A stretch of DNA of 64,000 nucleotides from an uncultured Clostridia bacterium (GCA_930989535.1 CAKNLK010000003.1:1-64000), one strand, 5' to 3'. Positions 35,924 through 45,325 are shown, counted from the stretch's first letter. Program-made: numbers and translations. Notes: generated by a model from the sequence alone, not told the origin.

Positions 35924-37486
35924 ATGAAATTACAGATATTCGATTCCACCCTGCGCGACGGGGCGCAGGGTGCCAACATCTCCTTCTCCGTCGACGACAA
36001 AATCAAGGTCATCGAGACGCTCGACAAGCTGGGCGTGGACTTCATCGAGGCGGGCAACCCCTATTCCAACCCCGCCGAAATGCAGTTTTTCCAGCGCATC
36101 GTGGGGCTCCGCCTTTCGCACGCCAACATCGTGGCGTTCGGCTCCACCCGCCGCAAGGGCATCTCCCCCGACGAGGACAGCAACCTCAAATCCCTCCTCG
36201 CCGCGGGCACCGAATACGTCGCCATCTTCGGCAAGAGCCACATCCGCCATGTCACCGACGTCATCAAAGCGACGCCGGAGGAAAACCTCGCCATGATTGC
36301 GGAAAGCGTGCGCTTCCTCACCGAACACGGCAAAAAGGTCATCTTCGACGCCGAACACTTCTTCGACGGCTATAAAACCGACTCCGCATACGCGATGCAG
36401 GCGCTCGAAAGGGCGCACTCTGCGGGCGCCTATGCGCTGTGCCTTTGCGATACGAACGGCGGCATCTTCCCCGACGAGGCGTACGACATCACCAAAAAAG
36501 TGACCGACACCTTCCCCGATGCCATCGTCGCCATTCACTGCCACAACGACGGCGGGCTGGCGGTTGCCGATTCCATCGCGGCGGTGCAGGCGGGCGCGAA
36601 GCAGGTGCAGGGCACCTTTTTGGGCTTCGGCGAGCGGTGCGGGAACGCAAACCTTTCGACCGTCATCTGCAACCTGCAATTAAAGCGCGGATACGAGTGC
36701 ATCCCCGAGGACAGGCTCAAGGACGTATACGAGAGCGCGGCGACCATCGCGGACACGGCGAACACCGCCATCCCCGAAAATCAGCCGTACATCGGCATGA
36801 ACGCCTTCGCACACAAGGCTGGCATGCACGCGGACGGGGTGCTGAAATACTCCTCCTCCTTCGAGCACATCGACCCCGAGCGCATCGGGAACAAGCGCAA
36901 GTTCCTCCTCTCCGAAATTTCGGGCAAGAGCGCCATCTACGACAAGCTGAAAAACTATTTCCCCTCCCTCGACAAGAACGGCAGGGAGATGGGCGAAATC
37001 GTGGCGGAGCTGAAAGAGCGCGCGCTCGCGGGATACCAGTACGAGGCGGCGGAGGCGAGCTTTGTGCTGCTCGTGGAAAAGATTCTCGGCAAGTACAAGT
37101 CCTCCTTCGACCTCATCAACTACAAAGTTATCAACGAGCTGCCCGCCATCGAGGGCAAAGTCGCCTCGGCGATCATCAAAATCCGCGTGAACGGCGTGAC
37201 GAAAATCGCCGCGTCCGACGGCGAAGGCCCCGTGCACGCGATGGACCTGGCGCTGCGCGCGGCGCTCGCGGAGTTCTACCCCGAAATTGCGGGCGTATCC
37301 CTGACCGACTTTAAGGTGCGCGTGCTCGATTCGGACAAGGCGACCGCCGCGAAGGTGCGCGTGCTCATCACCTCCGCCGACAGCGCGGACAGCTGGACGA
37401 CCGTCGGCGTTTCGGAGGACATCATCGAGGCGAGCTGGATCGCCCTCACCGATTCCATCGACTACGCGCTCATGCGCAGAAAGTAA
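35924..37486 (+). CDS. cimA: (R)-citramalate synthase
   Basis: 520 residues. Condenses pyruvate and acetyl-CoA to citramalate, the first step of the threonine-independent isoleucine route. The HMGL-like barrel shows IFDSTLRDGAQG (metal-binding Asp), DFIEAGNPYSNP, AIHCHNDGG and NAFAHKAGMHADG; the C-terminal LeuA allosteric domain (about 390-520) is present. The DSTLRDGAQG and SFS pattern is that of the CimA subfamily rather than of 2-isopropylmalate synthase (YDTTLRDG with an N-terminal extension). It sits between ilvD and leuCDB genes, which supports CimA. Homocitrate synthase is unlikely. Confidence 0.88.
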   Translation: MKLQIFDSTLRDGAQGANISFSVDDKIKVIETLDKLGVDFIEAGNPYSNPAEMQFFQRIVGLRLSHANIVAFGSTRRKGISPDEDSNLKSLLAAGTEYVAIFGKSHIRHVTDVIKATPEENLAMIAESVRFLTEHGKKVIFDAEHFFDGYKTDSAYAMQALERAHSAGAYALCLCDTNGGIFPDEAYDITKKVTDTFPDAIVAIHCHNDGGLAVADSIAAVQAGAKQVQGTFLGFGERCGNANLSTVICNLQLKRGYECIPEDRLKDVYESAATIADTANTAIPENQPYIGMNAFAHKAGMHADGVLKYSSSFEHIDPERIGNKRKFLLSEISGKSAIYDKLKNYFPSLDKNGREMGEIVAELKERALAGYQYEAAEASFVLLVEKILGKYKSSFDLINYKVINELPAIEGKVASAIIKIRVNGVTKIAASDGEGPVHAMDLALRAALAEFYPEIAGVSLTDFKVRVLDSDKATAAKVRVLITSADSADSWTTVGVSEDIIEASWIALTDSIDYALMRRK

Positions 37487-37524
37487 CGGTTTTTTCCGTA
37501 CGTATCCCCATTTTCGGAGCAACT

Positions 37525-39267
37525 ATGGCCGCGGCTACACTCTTTTCCCTGCAATTTCATACGGACATCGCGGATACGCAAGCGCTGTTCTTCCGCGGGA
37601 GCGCCGCGGTGAATGAAAGCGGCGCGCTCGTATTCGGCGCGGGCGGTACCGCCGCGTTCGATACCTATTTCAACCTGTTTTCGCACGAAAAGTACGCGAA
37701 GTACTGCGGAATAACTTCCGCGCGCCTTCGCCTGAACGGGCGGGGGCAATTCCGCGTGAAGCTGTTCCGCAAGGCGGAGACGGGCGACGAGCTACTTAAA
37801 AGTGCCGACTTTTGCGATTGGTTCGAGCTCGTGTTCGATTTCCCCGCCGGCGGCGGCTTTTTGTGGTTTTCCCTGGAGGCGCCCGCGGGCGGCGAACTGT
37901 ATTCGGGCGCGTTCGAGGCGGATATTCCCGCGCCGAACGAGGTAAAGCTCGGCGTCGTCATCTGCACCTATAAGCGGGAGGCTTTCGTCGCGCGGAACAT
38001 GGAACGGGTGCAAAAGGCGATTTCCGCCGCGCCCGAATGGGCGGACAGGCTGCACTTTTTCATTGCGGACAACGCAAAGACGTTAAACCTGCCCGAAAGC
38101 CCGCTGTATACGGTGATTCCGAACAAAAACCTCGGCGGTTCGGGTGGGTTTACGCGCGGCATCGTGGAAGTGTGCGGGGATGCTTCGTTCACCCACTTTT
38201 TGCTGATGGACGACGATATCTCCTTCGAATTTGCCACATTGGAGCGGACATATCATCTCCTGTGCGCCCTCTCACCCGCACATAAGAGCGCCGCCGTGGG
38301 CGGAGCGATGCTGGTGCTGGAGAGGCCGACCGAGCAATACGAATTTGGCGCACGCTTTACGGGGCTGAGCCTTCACTCGCACAACAGCCGCTACGGCCTC
38401 GCCGACGCGAACAGCCTGCTCGCCAACGAGCGGGTGCCCGCGCCCAATTTTCTGGCCTGGTGGTACGCCTGCATGCCCGTCTCCTTCGTACAAGATTACG
38501 GGCTGCCGATGCCCTTCTTCATCAAGGGCGACGACATCGAATACGGCCTGCGCTGTGTGCGGGATTCGATTTTGCTCAACGGTATCGGAATTTGGCACCA
38601 GGATTTCTCTTCGAAATACAACTACGCGCTCGAATACTACCTGAAGCGCAACGAGCAGATTCTGACCGCCATGCACATTTCGCACGGCCGAATCAAGAGC
38701 TGCGTGCGGCTGCTGTACGCCGTATTTTTGCAGCTCGCGCTCAGGCGGTACGACTGCGCGGAACTCATCCTGCGCGCCTATGAGGATTTCTTCCGCGGAA
38801 GCGAATACCTGAATCAAATCGATGCGGAGGCGCTCAACGCCGAAATCATGGCGCACAAGCCGGAATACGAAGATTTAAAGGAGCTGGAAGCGCGCTGCGG
38901 CGTTTCCGCGGCGAACGCGCCGACGCGCCGAAGCGAAAAAAAGCGCCCGCTCTCCCGCGCGCTCGCGCTGTTCGGGGCGGGATACCTGCCGGCGCTGTTC
39001 TGTAAAAAGGGCGCCGCGGCGTGCGACGCGAACGAGACGCTGACACCGAAGCCTATGCGGTGCAGGACGATTGTCCACTGCGACAGCTCGCGGGGGCTGG
39101 GCTACGCCTGCACGCTGGATACCAAGCGGCGCGCCAAGATACGGCGGCGGGCGTGGAAATACTTTTTCAAGCTGCTGTTCGGGTTCGGCAAATTTGCGCG
39201 CGACTACCGCGAAAACCGCGGCCGCGTGTGCAGCGGCGAGGAATGGAACAGGCGCTTCGGCCTATAA
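37525..39267 (+). CDS. GlfT2-like galactofuranosyltransferase (GT2)
   Basis: 580 residues. An N-terminal beta-sandwich (1-140) precedes a GT-A domain starting KLGVVICTYKRE (about 146), with NKNLGGSGGFTRG and the metal motif LLMDDDISF (Asp229-231), then a WWYACMP and FIKGDDIEYGLR acceptor region, and a helical C-terminus. This order matches GlfT2-type polymerising galactofuranosyltransferases. No signal peptide or membrane helix. It stands alone among amino-acid genes, 38 bp after cimA; no UDP-galactopyranose mutase is nearby. The transferred sugar is inferred from family only. CGGAG lies upstream of the start. Confidence 0.8.
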   Translation: MAAATLFSLQFHTDIADTQALFFRGSAAVNESGALVFGAGGTAAFDTYFNLFSHEKYAKYCGITSARLRLNGRGQFRVKLFRKAETGDELLKSADFCDWFELVFDFPAGGGFLWFSLEAPAGGELYSGAFEADIPAPNEVKLGVVICTYKREAFVARNMERVQKAISAAPEWADRLHFFIADNAKTLNLPESPLYTVIPNKNLGGSGGFTRGIVEVCGDASFTHFLLMDDDISFEFATLERTYHLLCALSPAHKSAAVGGAMLVLERPTEQYEFGARFTGLSLHSHNSRYGLADANSLLANERVPAPNFLAWWYACMPVSFVQDYGLPMPFFIKGDDIEYGLRCVRDSILLNGIGIWHQDFSSKYNYALEYYLKRNEQILTAMHISHGRIKSCVRLLYAVFLQLALRRYDCAELILRAYEDFFRGSEYLNQIDAEALNAEIMAHKPEYEDLKELEARCGVSAANAPTRRSEKKRPLSRALALFGAGYLPALFCKKGAAACDANETLTPKPMRCRTIVHCDSSRGLGYACTLDTKRRAKIRRRAWKYFFKLLFGFGKFARDYRENRGRVCSGEEWNRRFGL

Positions 39268-39323
39268 CAAATTATAGGATGCGCGCGGCGGAAAAAACCG
39301 CGGCGCGCCGCCCGAACATAACG

Positions 39324-39362
39324 AAGGGGGGCGCGGACAGAAATCTGTCCGCGCCCCCTTTT
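39324..39362. terminator. Bidirectional terminator between convergent genes
   Basis: AAGGGGGCGCGGACAGA-type arm pairs with its complement and is followed by TTTT; it separates the glycosyltransferase and LysR genes. Confidence 0.88.
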
Positions 39363-39377
39363 CGCCCTGCGGCGAAC

Positions 39378-40223
39378 CTATCCGGCGAACGCCTCGGCGA
39401 GGGCGTTGCCGCGCTTGTACGCGCAATAGCTCGTAATTTCGGGAACGGCAAAATCGAGCGGCCGGATAACCTCCAGCCTCCCCTCCTTAATTTCCTTTTC
39501 CGCCATTTTATAGGGCAAAAAGCTGTACCCGTGCCCGTCCAAAAGGTACTGCACGACCTTGCCGCTGTTGTCGATTTCGAAGCGGAAGGCGTGCCGCGGC
39601 GGAAAGAGGCTGCGCACGAACTCGCCCGCCTCGCCGAACGCGAAATTGCACATCAAGTATTCGCAGCGGCAAAGCTCCGCCTTGCGGATGCCCGCCTTGT
39701 ACTCGTTGCGCGCGGGCGCGGCGAGGAGCGCCAGCTTATCCGAGGAAAACTTTTTGCTCTCGTACCCCGCCTTTTTGAGGGGGAGATAGGAGAACGCCAT
39801 ATCGATGAGCCCGTCCTGCAGCATCTGCAAGAGGTCGACGGAGTGGCCGAGCGTCACTTTGACGGCGACGTCCTTTTTTTCGGAAAAAAAGCGGGCGACG
39901 AGCGGGTACAGGCTGCTCTCGTAGACGGCGTTGATGGCGCCGATGCGCAGCGTGCGCTCGTAGCGCGCCGCCGCGTTGACCTCCCGCACGAAGCTCTCCT
40001 CCAGCTCGTTGATGCGCAGGGCATAGCTCAAAAACAGCTGCCCTTCCTCCGTCAGCTCCACCCCGCCCTGCCGGCGGATGAAAAGTTTTTGCCCCGTTTC
40101 GCTCTCCAATTCGGCGATTCGGTTGGTGACGGTGGACTGCGCCACATACATGCGCTCCGCCGTCCGCGTGAAGTTTTTCAGCTTCGACAGCATGATAAAC
40201 GTCTTGATTCCTTCGCTGTTCAT
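39378..40223 (-). CDS. LysR-family transcriptional regulator
   Basis: 281 residues from the ATG at 40223 (GAGG upstream; an in-frame GTG 12 bp earlier is possible). The N-terminal winged HTH is clear: FIMLSKLKNFTRTAERM and QSTVTNRIAELE; the periplasmic-binding-like effector domain follows. Divergent from leuC with 193 bp between, so control of the leu genes is the simplest inference. Confidence 0.88.
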   Translation of the reverse strand: MNSEGIKTFIMLSKLKNFTRTAERMYVAQSTVTNRIAELESETGQKLFIRRQGGVELTEEGQLFLSYALRINELEESFVREVNAAARYERTLRIGAINAVYESSLYPLVARFFSEKKDVAVKVTLGHSVDLLQMLQDGLIDMAFSYLPLKKAGYESKKFSSDKLALLAAPARNEYKAGIRKAELCRCEYLMCNFAFGEAGEFVRSLFPPRHAFRFEIDNSGKVVQYLLDGHGYSFLPYKMAEKEIKEGRLEVIRPLDFAVPEITSYCAYKRGNALAEAFAG

Positions 40224-40342
40224 ACCCTGCCTCACAATCGCACCGCCCTCCGGCGGCCCCGCGCGCGTAAACCCTTTCCGCCGCGCGGTCAGCGATTCAT
40301 TTTTTCGATAAAAGCAATTAAAATAATCTATTTTATAAATCG

Positions 40343-40371
40343 TTTACAAATTATAGCATATGTGATATAAT
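40343..40371 (+). promoter_or_regulatory. Sigma-A promoter of leuC
   Basis: TTTACA, 17 bp, TATAAT; predicted start near 40378. The AT-rich stretch just upstream could hold the LysR operator. Confidence 0.65.
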
Positions 40372-40416
40372 ACTGTCAAACAAAAAACCGAAAGTTACAA
40401 GGAGATAACAGACGTT

Positions 40417-41676
40417 ATGGGAATGACAATGTCGCAAAAAATCCTCGCGGCGCATGCGGGGCTCGCAAGCGTCAAGGCGGGGCAGTTAATCAACGCCGAG
40501 CTGGACATGGTGCTGGGCAACGACATCACCTCGCCCGTCGCCGTAAAGGAGTTTGAAAAGGCAGGATTTTCCTGCATCCAATGCCCCGAGCGGGTGAGCA
40601 TGGTGATGGACCACTTTACCCCGAACAAGGACATCAAGGCCGCCGAACAGGTGAAAACGGTGCGCACTTTCGCCAATAAATACGGCGTGGAAAACTTCTT
40701 CGACGTGGGGCGCATGGGCATCGAGCACGCGCTTCTGCCCGAACAGGGGCTGGTCGGCGCGGGAGATTTGGTCATCGGCGCGGACAGCCACACCTGCACC
40801 TACGGCGCGCTCGGCGCCTTTTCGACGGGCGTCGGCTCGACGGACATGGCAGCCGGCATGATGAGCGAGCAATGCTGGTTCAAAGTCCCCTCCGCCATCA
40901 AATTCGTGCTGAAAAACAAACCCGCGAAGTACATCTGCGGCAAGGACATCATCCTGCACATCATCGGGCTCATCGGCGTGGACGGCGCGCTGTATAAATC
41001 GATGGAATTCGTCGGCGACGGAATCCGATACCTGTCCATCGACGACCGCTTCACCATCTGCAACATGGCGATCGAGGCGGGCGCGAAGAACGGCATCTTC
41101 CCCGTCGACGACGTGACGCGCGAATACCTCAACGGACGCTTCCAGCGCGAAATCCGCGTATTCGAAGCGGATGCGGACGCCGAATACGAGCGCACCGTCG
41201 AGGTCGACCTCTCCAAACTCGAGCCGACCGTTTCCTTCCCCCACCTGCCCGAAAACACCCGCACCCCCGCCGAATGGGGCGACGTGAAAATCGACCAGGT
41301 CGTCATCGGCTCCTGCACGAACGGGCACATTTCCGATTTGCGCATCGCGGCGGATATCCTGCGCGGCAAAAAGGTCGCCAAGGGCGTGCGCTGCATCGTC
41401 ATCCCCGCGACCAACACCATCTGGAAGCAGGCGATGCACGAGGGATTGTTCGACGTGTTCATCGACGCGGGCGCGGTGGTATCCACCCCGACCTGCGGCC
41501 CTTGCCTGGGCGGACACATGGGCATCCTCGCGGCGGGCGAGCGCGCTGTCGCCACGACCAACCGTAATTTCGTCGGGCGCATGGGGCACGTGGACAGCGA
41601 AGTATACCTCGCTTCCCCCTACGTTGCGGCGGCGAGCGCCGTTGCAGGCAAAATCGCAACGCCTGACCAAATCTGA
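40417..41676 (+). CDS. leuC: 3-isopropylmalate / (R)-2-methylmalate dehydratase, large subunit
   Basis: 419 residues. Aconitase-family isomerase that carries the [4Fe-4S] cluster; Cys in [11 protein letters not shown] and [13 protein letters not shown]. Also [20 protein letters not shown]. The 419-residue size and separate 162-residue small subunit match the clostridial/archaeal type that can process both citramalate and isopropylmalate. AAGGAG lies 12 bp before the ATG; an ATG two codons later is possible. Small subunit follows after a 311-bp hairpin-rich spacer, unusually far. Confidence 0.93.
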   Translation: MGMTMSQKILAAHAGLASVKAGQLINAELDMVLGNDITSPVAVKEFEKAGFSCIQCPERVSMVMDHFTPNKDIKAAEQVKTVRTFANKYGVENFFDVGRMGIEHALLPEQGLVGAGDLVIGADSHTCTYGALGAFSTGVGSTDMAAGMMSEQCWFKVPSAIKFVLKNKPAKYICGKDIILHIIGLIGVDGALYKSMEFVGDGIRYLSIDDRFTICNMAIEAGAKNGIFPVDDVTREYLNGRFQREIRVFEADADAEYERTVEVDLSKLEPTVSFPHLPENTRTPAEWGDVKIDQVVIGSCTNGHISDLRIAADILRGKKVAKGVRCIVIPATNTIWKQAMHEGLFDVFIDAGAVVSTPTCGPCLGGHMGILAAGERAVATTNRNFVGRMGHVDSEVYLASPYVAAASAVAGKIATPDQI

Positions 41677-41757
41677 TTCACGCAAATCTCGGCGGGCTGC
41701 CGCCTGTAACCTGTTGCCCGGCAAGCGTATCTCTGCTTTTGCCGCGGCAAAGCACTA

Positions 41758-41884
41758 AAATAATTGCTCGCGAGAGCAAAAATCGCACTTTTTGCGAGCG
41801 CACTCAATTTGCCAATGCTTTGGCTTTGGCGGAAAGAGTGAATGCGGCGATTGTTATAATAATAGAGCCGTAACAAATCGCCGC
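41758..41884 (+). repeat. Structured intergenic element, copy C
   Basis: AAATAAT 41758-41764; P1 GCAAAAA/TTTTTGC (41776-41782/41789-41795) loop TCGCAC; block AGCGCACTCAATTTG; P2 outer CACTC/GAGTG (41801-41805/41836-41840), inner GCCAA/TTGGC; P3 GCGGCGATT/AATCGCCGC (41844-41852/41876-41884) enclosing TATAAT 41855-41860. Confidence 0.7.
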
Positions 41885-41939
41885 AGAGAGAAAACCGAAT
41901 GACGCATACATTGCGCATTGGGTTTTCTCTGAAAATCAA

Positions 41940-41972
41940 GCGTTTTCTTTCATCTCTTTTGAAAGAAAACGC
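41940..41972 (+). repeat. 13-bp stem hairpin before the leuD ribosome site
   Basis: GCGTTTTCTTTCA pairs with TGAAAGAAAACGC around TCTCTTT; AAGGAG follows within six bases. Confidence 0.65.
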
Positions 41973-41987
41973 GCGAAGGAGAATGCT

Positions 41988-42476
41988 ATGACTGTCAAAG
42001 GAACTGTTTTCAGATACAAGAGCGACGTGGATACGGACGTTATTATCCCCGCGCGCTATCTCAACACCACCTCCGAGGCGGAGCTCGCCTCCCACTGCAT
42101 GGAGGATATCGACAAAGATTTCGTCAAAAAGGTTAAAAAGGGCGACATCATCGTGGCGGAGGATAACTTCGGCTGCGGCTCTTCGCGCGAGCACGCGCCC
42201 ATCGCCATCAAGGCGAGCGGCATTTCGCTCGTCATCGCCAACTCGTTCGCGCGCATCTTCTACCGCAACTCCATCAACATCGGGCTGCCCATCTTGGAGT
42301 GCCCCGAGGCGGTAAAGAACATCAAGGCGGGCGACGTCGTGTCCTGCGACCTCTCCAAGGGCGAAATCGTGAACGAGACGACGGGGCAGAAATTTCAGGC
42401 GGAGCCCTTCCCCGAATTTATCCAGAACATCATCGACAAGGGCGGCCTCATCGCCTCCATCAAAGCGGGGAAATAG
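41988..42476 (+). CDS. leuD: 3-isopropylmalate / (R)-2-methylmalate dehydratase, small subunit
   Basis: 162 residues, the swivel domain of the aconitase fold. Seen: [16 protein letters not shown] at the start and the [13 protein letters not shown] substrate loop. Works with LeuC. Ends 6 bp before an AT-rich membrane-protein gene that continues the same strand. Confidence 0.93.
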   Translation: MTVKGTVFRYKSDVDTDVIIPARYLNTTSEAELASHCMEDIDKDFVKKVKKGDIIVAEDNFGCGSSREHAPIAIKASGISLVIANSFARIFYRNSINIGLPILECPEAVKNIKAGDVVSCDLSKGEIVNETTGQKFQAEPFPEFIQNIIDKGGLIASIKAGK

Positions 42477-42482
42477 TTTAGC

Positions 42483-43076
42483 GTGAGAAAGTTCGAGCGT
42501 TTATTGGTCGATATACTCATAATTGCCGGCATACTTATTTTTATTGCGTTTATCCCATATATTTGGCTTAGAAGCGGTAACTTTGCAAGTAAAATAGTCG
42601 CAACTTGCGTTGCCTGTTGTTTTGCTATTGCTTTAATAATTATTTTCGTCTTGAAACTAATACAAAAGCAACGTTACTGCAACAACGCCAAAAATGCAAA
42701 TTTACCATTCGTTTATTTGCACGATTGGCACTTGTCAATTCCTTCCGACAGCGCAAGAAGTAGCTCAACGTTATGGATCGATTTTTACGCACAAAAAAAG
42801 AGTACTTTAATTGCATTTGCAGAAAATGAAAAAGCAATCAATGAACTCTCGAAAAATCTTACCCAGCAAAATGAAATCGGCTTATACGAAGAAAATTATA
42901 AACTTTCTTCGGAATTAGGTTCTCCCGTTGCCCAATTTTTGCTTCCACCCGAAGATATATTGATTCTGCTAAATAAAGAAATAATTGCCGATCAAGCAAC
43001 TTTTGATTTTTTAAGCCTGTTTATTGATATTGATAAGCTTCAAACAAAGGGTAATAAATTGCATATTATTGAATAA
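42483..43076 (+). CDS. Unrecognised two-helix membrane protein, AT-rich
   Basis: 197 residues from a GTG start 6 bp after leuD; no good ribosome site, so coupling to leuD is likely. Two N-terminal membrane helices (LLVDILIIAGILIFIAFIPYIW and a second at about 36-60, 20-residue core) are followed by a soluble domain of about 135 residues with no known motif. Base composition is much more AT-rich than the flanking leu genes, with many AAA/ATT/TTA codons, which suggests acquisition from elsewhere. Function unknown. The next gene also has two helices and a soluble tail, although the sequences are not evidently alike. Confidence 0.7.
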   Translation: MRKFERLLVDILIIAGILIFIAFIPYIWLRSGNFASKIVATCVACCFAIALIIIFVLKLIQKQRYCNNAKNANLPFVYLHDWHLSIPSDSARSSSTLWIDFYAQKKSTLIAFAENEKAINELSKNLTQQNEIGLYEENYKLSSELGSPVAQFLLPPEDILILLNKEIIADQATFDFLSLFIDIDKLQTKGNKLHIIE

Positions 43077-43093
43077 CGGATTTTAGAAAACTA

Positions 43094-43672
43094 ATGAAAA
43101 AGCTCAAAAAACACACCCTGCGGGCGGAGCGGAATATGGTCTGCGCGCTGTGCGCAATCGTCTTTTTGGTGTTCGCGGGCGCGGCCATTGCGGGCTGGAT
43201 TGCGGCGCCCTTCCCCGTCGGCGCGGTTCTGACGGGCGTTGCGGCATTCGTGCTCCTGTTTACGGGGATTTTGTCGGGCAGCTGGATAAAATATGCCAAG
43301 CGCTTTTACGCGGCGGCGGTCTCCCCCGATTACCCCTGCGCAATTATCGGCGAGGGGCTGACCGTGACTTTTTGCGCCGTATCCCCCGAAAAGGCGGCGG
43401 CGTACCTGCGCGAAGGCGCCGCACTCCCTCCCCTGCCCAAGCGGTACACGCGCGAGCAGTGGTCAGAGCGGAGCGATACCGCCAAGGATATCAGGGCGCG
43501 CACGCTCGGGGATGCGCAGACTGTTTCCTACCCCGCCGTTTGCCCTGCCGACCTTGCGGCGCTGCAAAACAAAAAATGCGTTCTTTTGCGCAAGACGTAT
43601 GCGGAAAACCGCGCCGTTTTCGACTATTGCGGGGTATTTGCCGCACAACCTCCGCTCATCGCGGACGAGTGA
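43094..43672 (+). CDS. Unrecognised two-helix membrane protein
   Basis: 192 residues. Two membrane helices (MVCALCAIVFLVFAGAAIAG and VGAVLTGVAAFVLLFTGIL) follow a short basic N-terminus; a soluble domain of about 120 residues follows. No family recognised. GC content returns to that of the leu genes, unlike the gene before. No ribosome site is obvious. Located 75 bp before leuB and probably read through in the leu operon. Confidence 0.7.
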   Translation: MKKLKKHTLRAERNMVCALCAIVFLVFAGAAIAGWIAAPFPVGAVLTGVAAFVLLFTGILSGSWIKYAKRFYAAAVSPDYPCAIIGEGLTVTFCAVSPEKAAAYLREGAALPPLPKRYTREQWSERSDTAKDIRARTLGDAQTVSYPAVCPADLAALQNKKCVLLRKTYAENRAVFDYCGVFAAQPPLIADE

Positions 43673-43747
43673 GCGGAAATCGCCGCATTATGCTATCGTA
43701 ATTCTAACAAGCCCCGTTTCGGGTCAAAAAACTGAGAGGTAATAACC

Positions 43748-44830
43748 ATGAAAAAACATATCGCAGTCCTCGCGGGCGACGGAATCGGCCCCGAGATCAC
43801 GGACGGCGCGATCGCCGTCCTCAACAAAGTGGGCGAAAAATTCGGGCACGAGTTCGAATTTGAGCACCTTTTGATGGGCGTTTGCGCCATCGAAGAGACG
43901 GGCGAGCCCCTGCCCCAGTACACCATCGACCGCTGCCTCGCTTCCGACAGCGTTCTGCTCGGCGCGGTGGGCGGCGCCGTGGGCGATAAGCGCATCGAAA
44001 AGCTGCCCGGGCACCTGCGCCCCGAGGCGGGCCTGTTGAAAATCCGCTCGGCGCTGGGGCTCTATTCCAACCTGCGCCCCGCAAAACTGTTCCCCGCCCT
44101 GGCGGGCGCCTGCCCCCTGCGCAAGGACATCGCGGAGAAGGGCATCGACCTCGTGGTCGTGCGCGAACTCATCGGCGGCATCTACTTCGGCGAGCGCGGC
44201 AGAGGCACCGAAGAGGGCGGCGAATACGCCTACGATACCGAAAAATACAACGTTTCGGAGGTGACGCGCATCGCGAAGATCGCCTTCGAGCTTGCGAGAA
44301 AGCGCAGAAAACACGTTACGTCTATCGATAAAGCGAACGTTCTGGAATCCTCCCGCCTGTGGAGGGAAGTCGTGCACGAGGTCGCCAAGGACTACCCCGA
44401 CGTGGAGCTGACCGACATGCTCGTGGACAACACGGCGATGCAGCTCGTGAAAAACCCCGCGCAGTTCGACGTGGTGCTCACCTCGAACATCTTCGGCGAT
44501 ATCCTCTCCGACGAGGCGGCGCAAATCACGGGGAGCATCGGCATGCTCGCCTCCTCCTCCCTCGGCGCGACCAAGCGCGGCCTGTATGAACCCATCCACG
44601 GCTCCGCGCCCGACATTGCGGGCAAAGACCTCGCAAACCCCATCGCAACCATCCTCTCCGCGGCGATGATGCTGCGCGACTCCTTCGATTTGACGGAAGA
44701 GGCGAAGGCGGTGGAAGATGCGGTAAACAAGGTGCTCGACGAGGGCTACCGCACCGCGGACATCATGAGCGAGGGCATGAAGCAGGTCAAGGGCAGCGAG
44801 ATGACCAAACTCATCGTCGAACGAATTTAA
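43748..44830 (+). CDS. leuB: 3-isopropylmalate / 3-methylmalate dehydrogenase
   Basis: 360 residues. Oxidative decarboxylation with NAD of the LeuCD product. Seen: [46 protein letters not shown] and the NAD site [12 protein letters not shown] with [11 protein letters not shown]. Full length. GAGAGG lies upstream. With CimA it can serve isoleucine synthesis; no leuA was found here. Confidence 0.94.
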   Translation: MKKHIAVLAGDGIGPEITDGAIAVLNKVGEKFGHEFEFEHLLMGVCAIEETGEPLPQYTIDRCLASDSVLLGAVGGAVGDKRIEKLPGHLRPEAGLLKIRSALGLYSNLRPAKLFPALAGACPLRKDIAEKGIDLVVVRELIGGIYFGERGRGTEEGGEYAYDTEKYNVSEVTRIAKIAFELARKRRKHVTSIDKANVLESSRLWREVVHEVAKDYPDVELTDMLVDNTAMQLVKNPAQFDVVLTSNIFGDILSDEAAQITGSIGMLASSSLGATKRGLYEPIHGSAPDIAGKDLANPIATILSAAMMLRDSFDLTEEAKAVEDAVNKVLDEGYRTADIMSEGMKQVKGSEMTKLIVERI

Positions 44831-44845
44831 TTGCAATACTATTGC

Positions 44846-44880
44846 GGCGGCGGAGCTTCGGCTCCGCCGCCTTATTTTGT
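44846..44880 (+). terminator. Terminator of the leu operon
   Basis: GGCGGCGGAGC/GCTCCGCCGCC around TTCG, followed by TTATTTTGT. Confidence 0.88.
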
Positions 44881-44886
44881 GATAAT

Positions 44887-44918
44887 AAGGGGCGCTGCCA
44901 TATGGCAGCGCCCCTTTT
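44887..44918. terminator. Palindromic bidirectional terminator
   Basis: AAGGGGCGCTGCCA/TGGCAGCGCCCCTT with T/A runs on both sides; serves the minus-strand membrane-protein gene and backs up the leu terminator. Confidence 0.85.
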
Positions 44919-44922
44919 CACA

Positions 44923-45225
44923 TTATTTTGATTCAAATTTTCCGTCGGAGTCATCCTGCTCTGATTCCTTCTTTTCCCTTTCCTCCGTCTTTTTTAAACG
45001 TCTGCTCCGGGCGAGAAAAACCATAGAAAGTACAAACAATACGATATCCGCCGCCAAGAAAAAGCCCATTAAACACCCCAGCACCAAACGCAACGTTTCC
45101 ATATCTTTTGCAACCGTTAAAGCCGAAATATTCAACCCTCCACCAACTAAGTTACAAATGGCAAAACACAGAAAAAATATCCGATACAGCCTGTCCAGCC
45201 GTTTACTTTTTTCTTTCTTTTCCAT
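44923..45225 (-). CDS. Small two-helix membrane protein, unknown
   Basis: 100 residues; start at 45225 chosen for AGGGGG 6 bp upstream. Two membrane helices (about 14-35 and 48-75) and a strongly charged C-terminus rich in E/K/D. No family recognised. It has its own promoter (45258-45286) and terminator, so it is probably a genuine single-gene unit. Confidence 0.65.
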   Translation of the reverse strand: MEKKEKSKRLDRLYRIFFLCFAICNLVGGGLNISALTVAKDMETLRLVLGCLMGFFLAADIVLFVLSMVFLARSRRLKKTEEREKKESEQDDSDGKFESK

Positions 45226-45257
45226 ATCTATCCCCCTGAACATGGAATTACGATGAC

Positions 45258-45286
45258 AGTATACCATATAGACCGTCCGCCGTAAA
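45258..45286 (-). promoter_or_regulatory. Sigma-A promoter of the small membrane-protein gene
   Basis: On the minus strand TTTACG, 17 bp, TATACT. Confidence 0.5.
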
Positions 45287-45325
45287 GTAATTTTAAAAAA
45301 TATTCAGCCGAAAAAAACGCAGACG

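Larger units (their letters stand above)
41677..41987. other. 311-bp hairpin-rich spacer between leuC and leuD
   Basis: No gene seen. It carries a GGCGG/CCGCC hairpin (41691-41705), element copy C (41758-41884), an AGAGAAAACC/GGTTTTCTCT hairpin (41886-41930) and a 13-bp stem hairpin (41940-41972) just before the leuD ribosome site. Confidence 0.7.

Noticed and set aside
42483-43672. The two membrane genes as a duplicated pair
   Set aside because: Both have two helices and a soluble tail, but the soluble parts show no evident sequence similarity and base composition differs.
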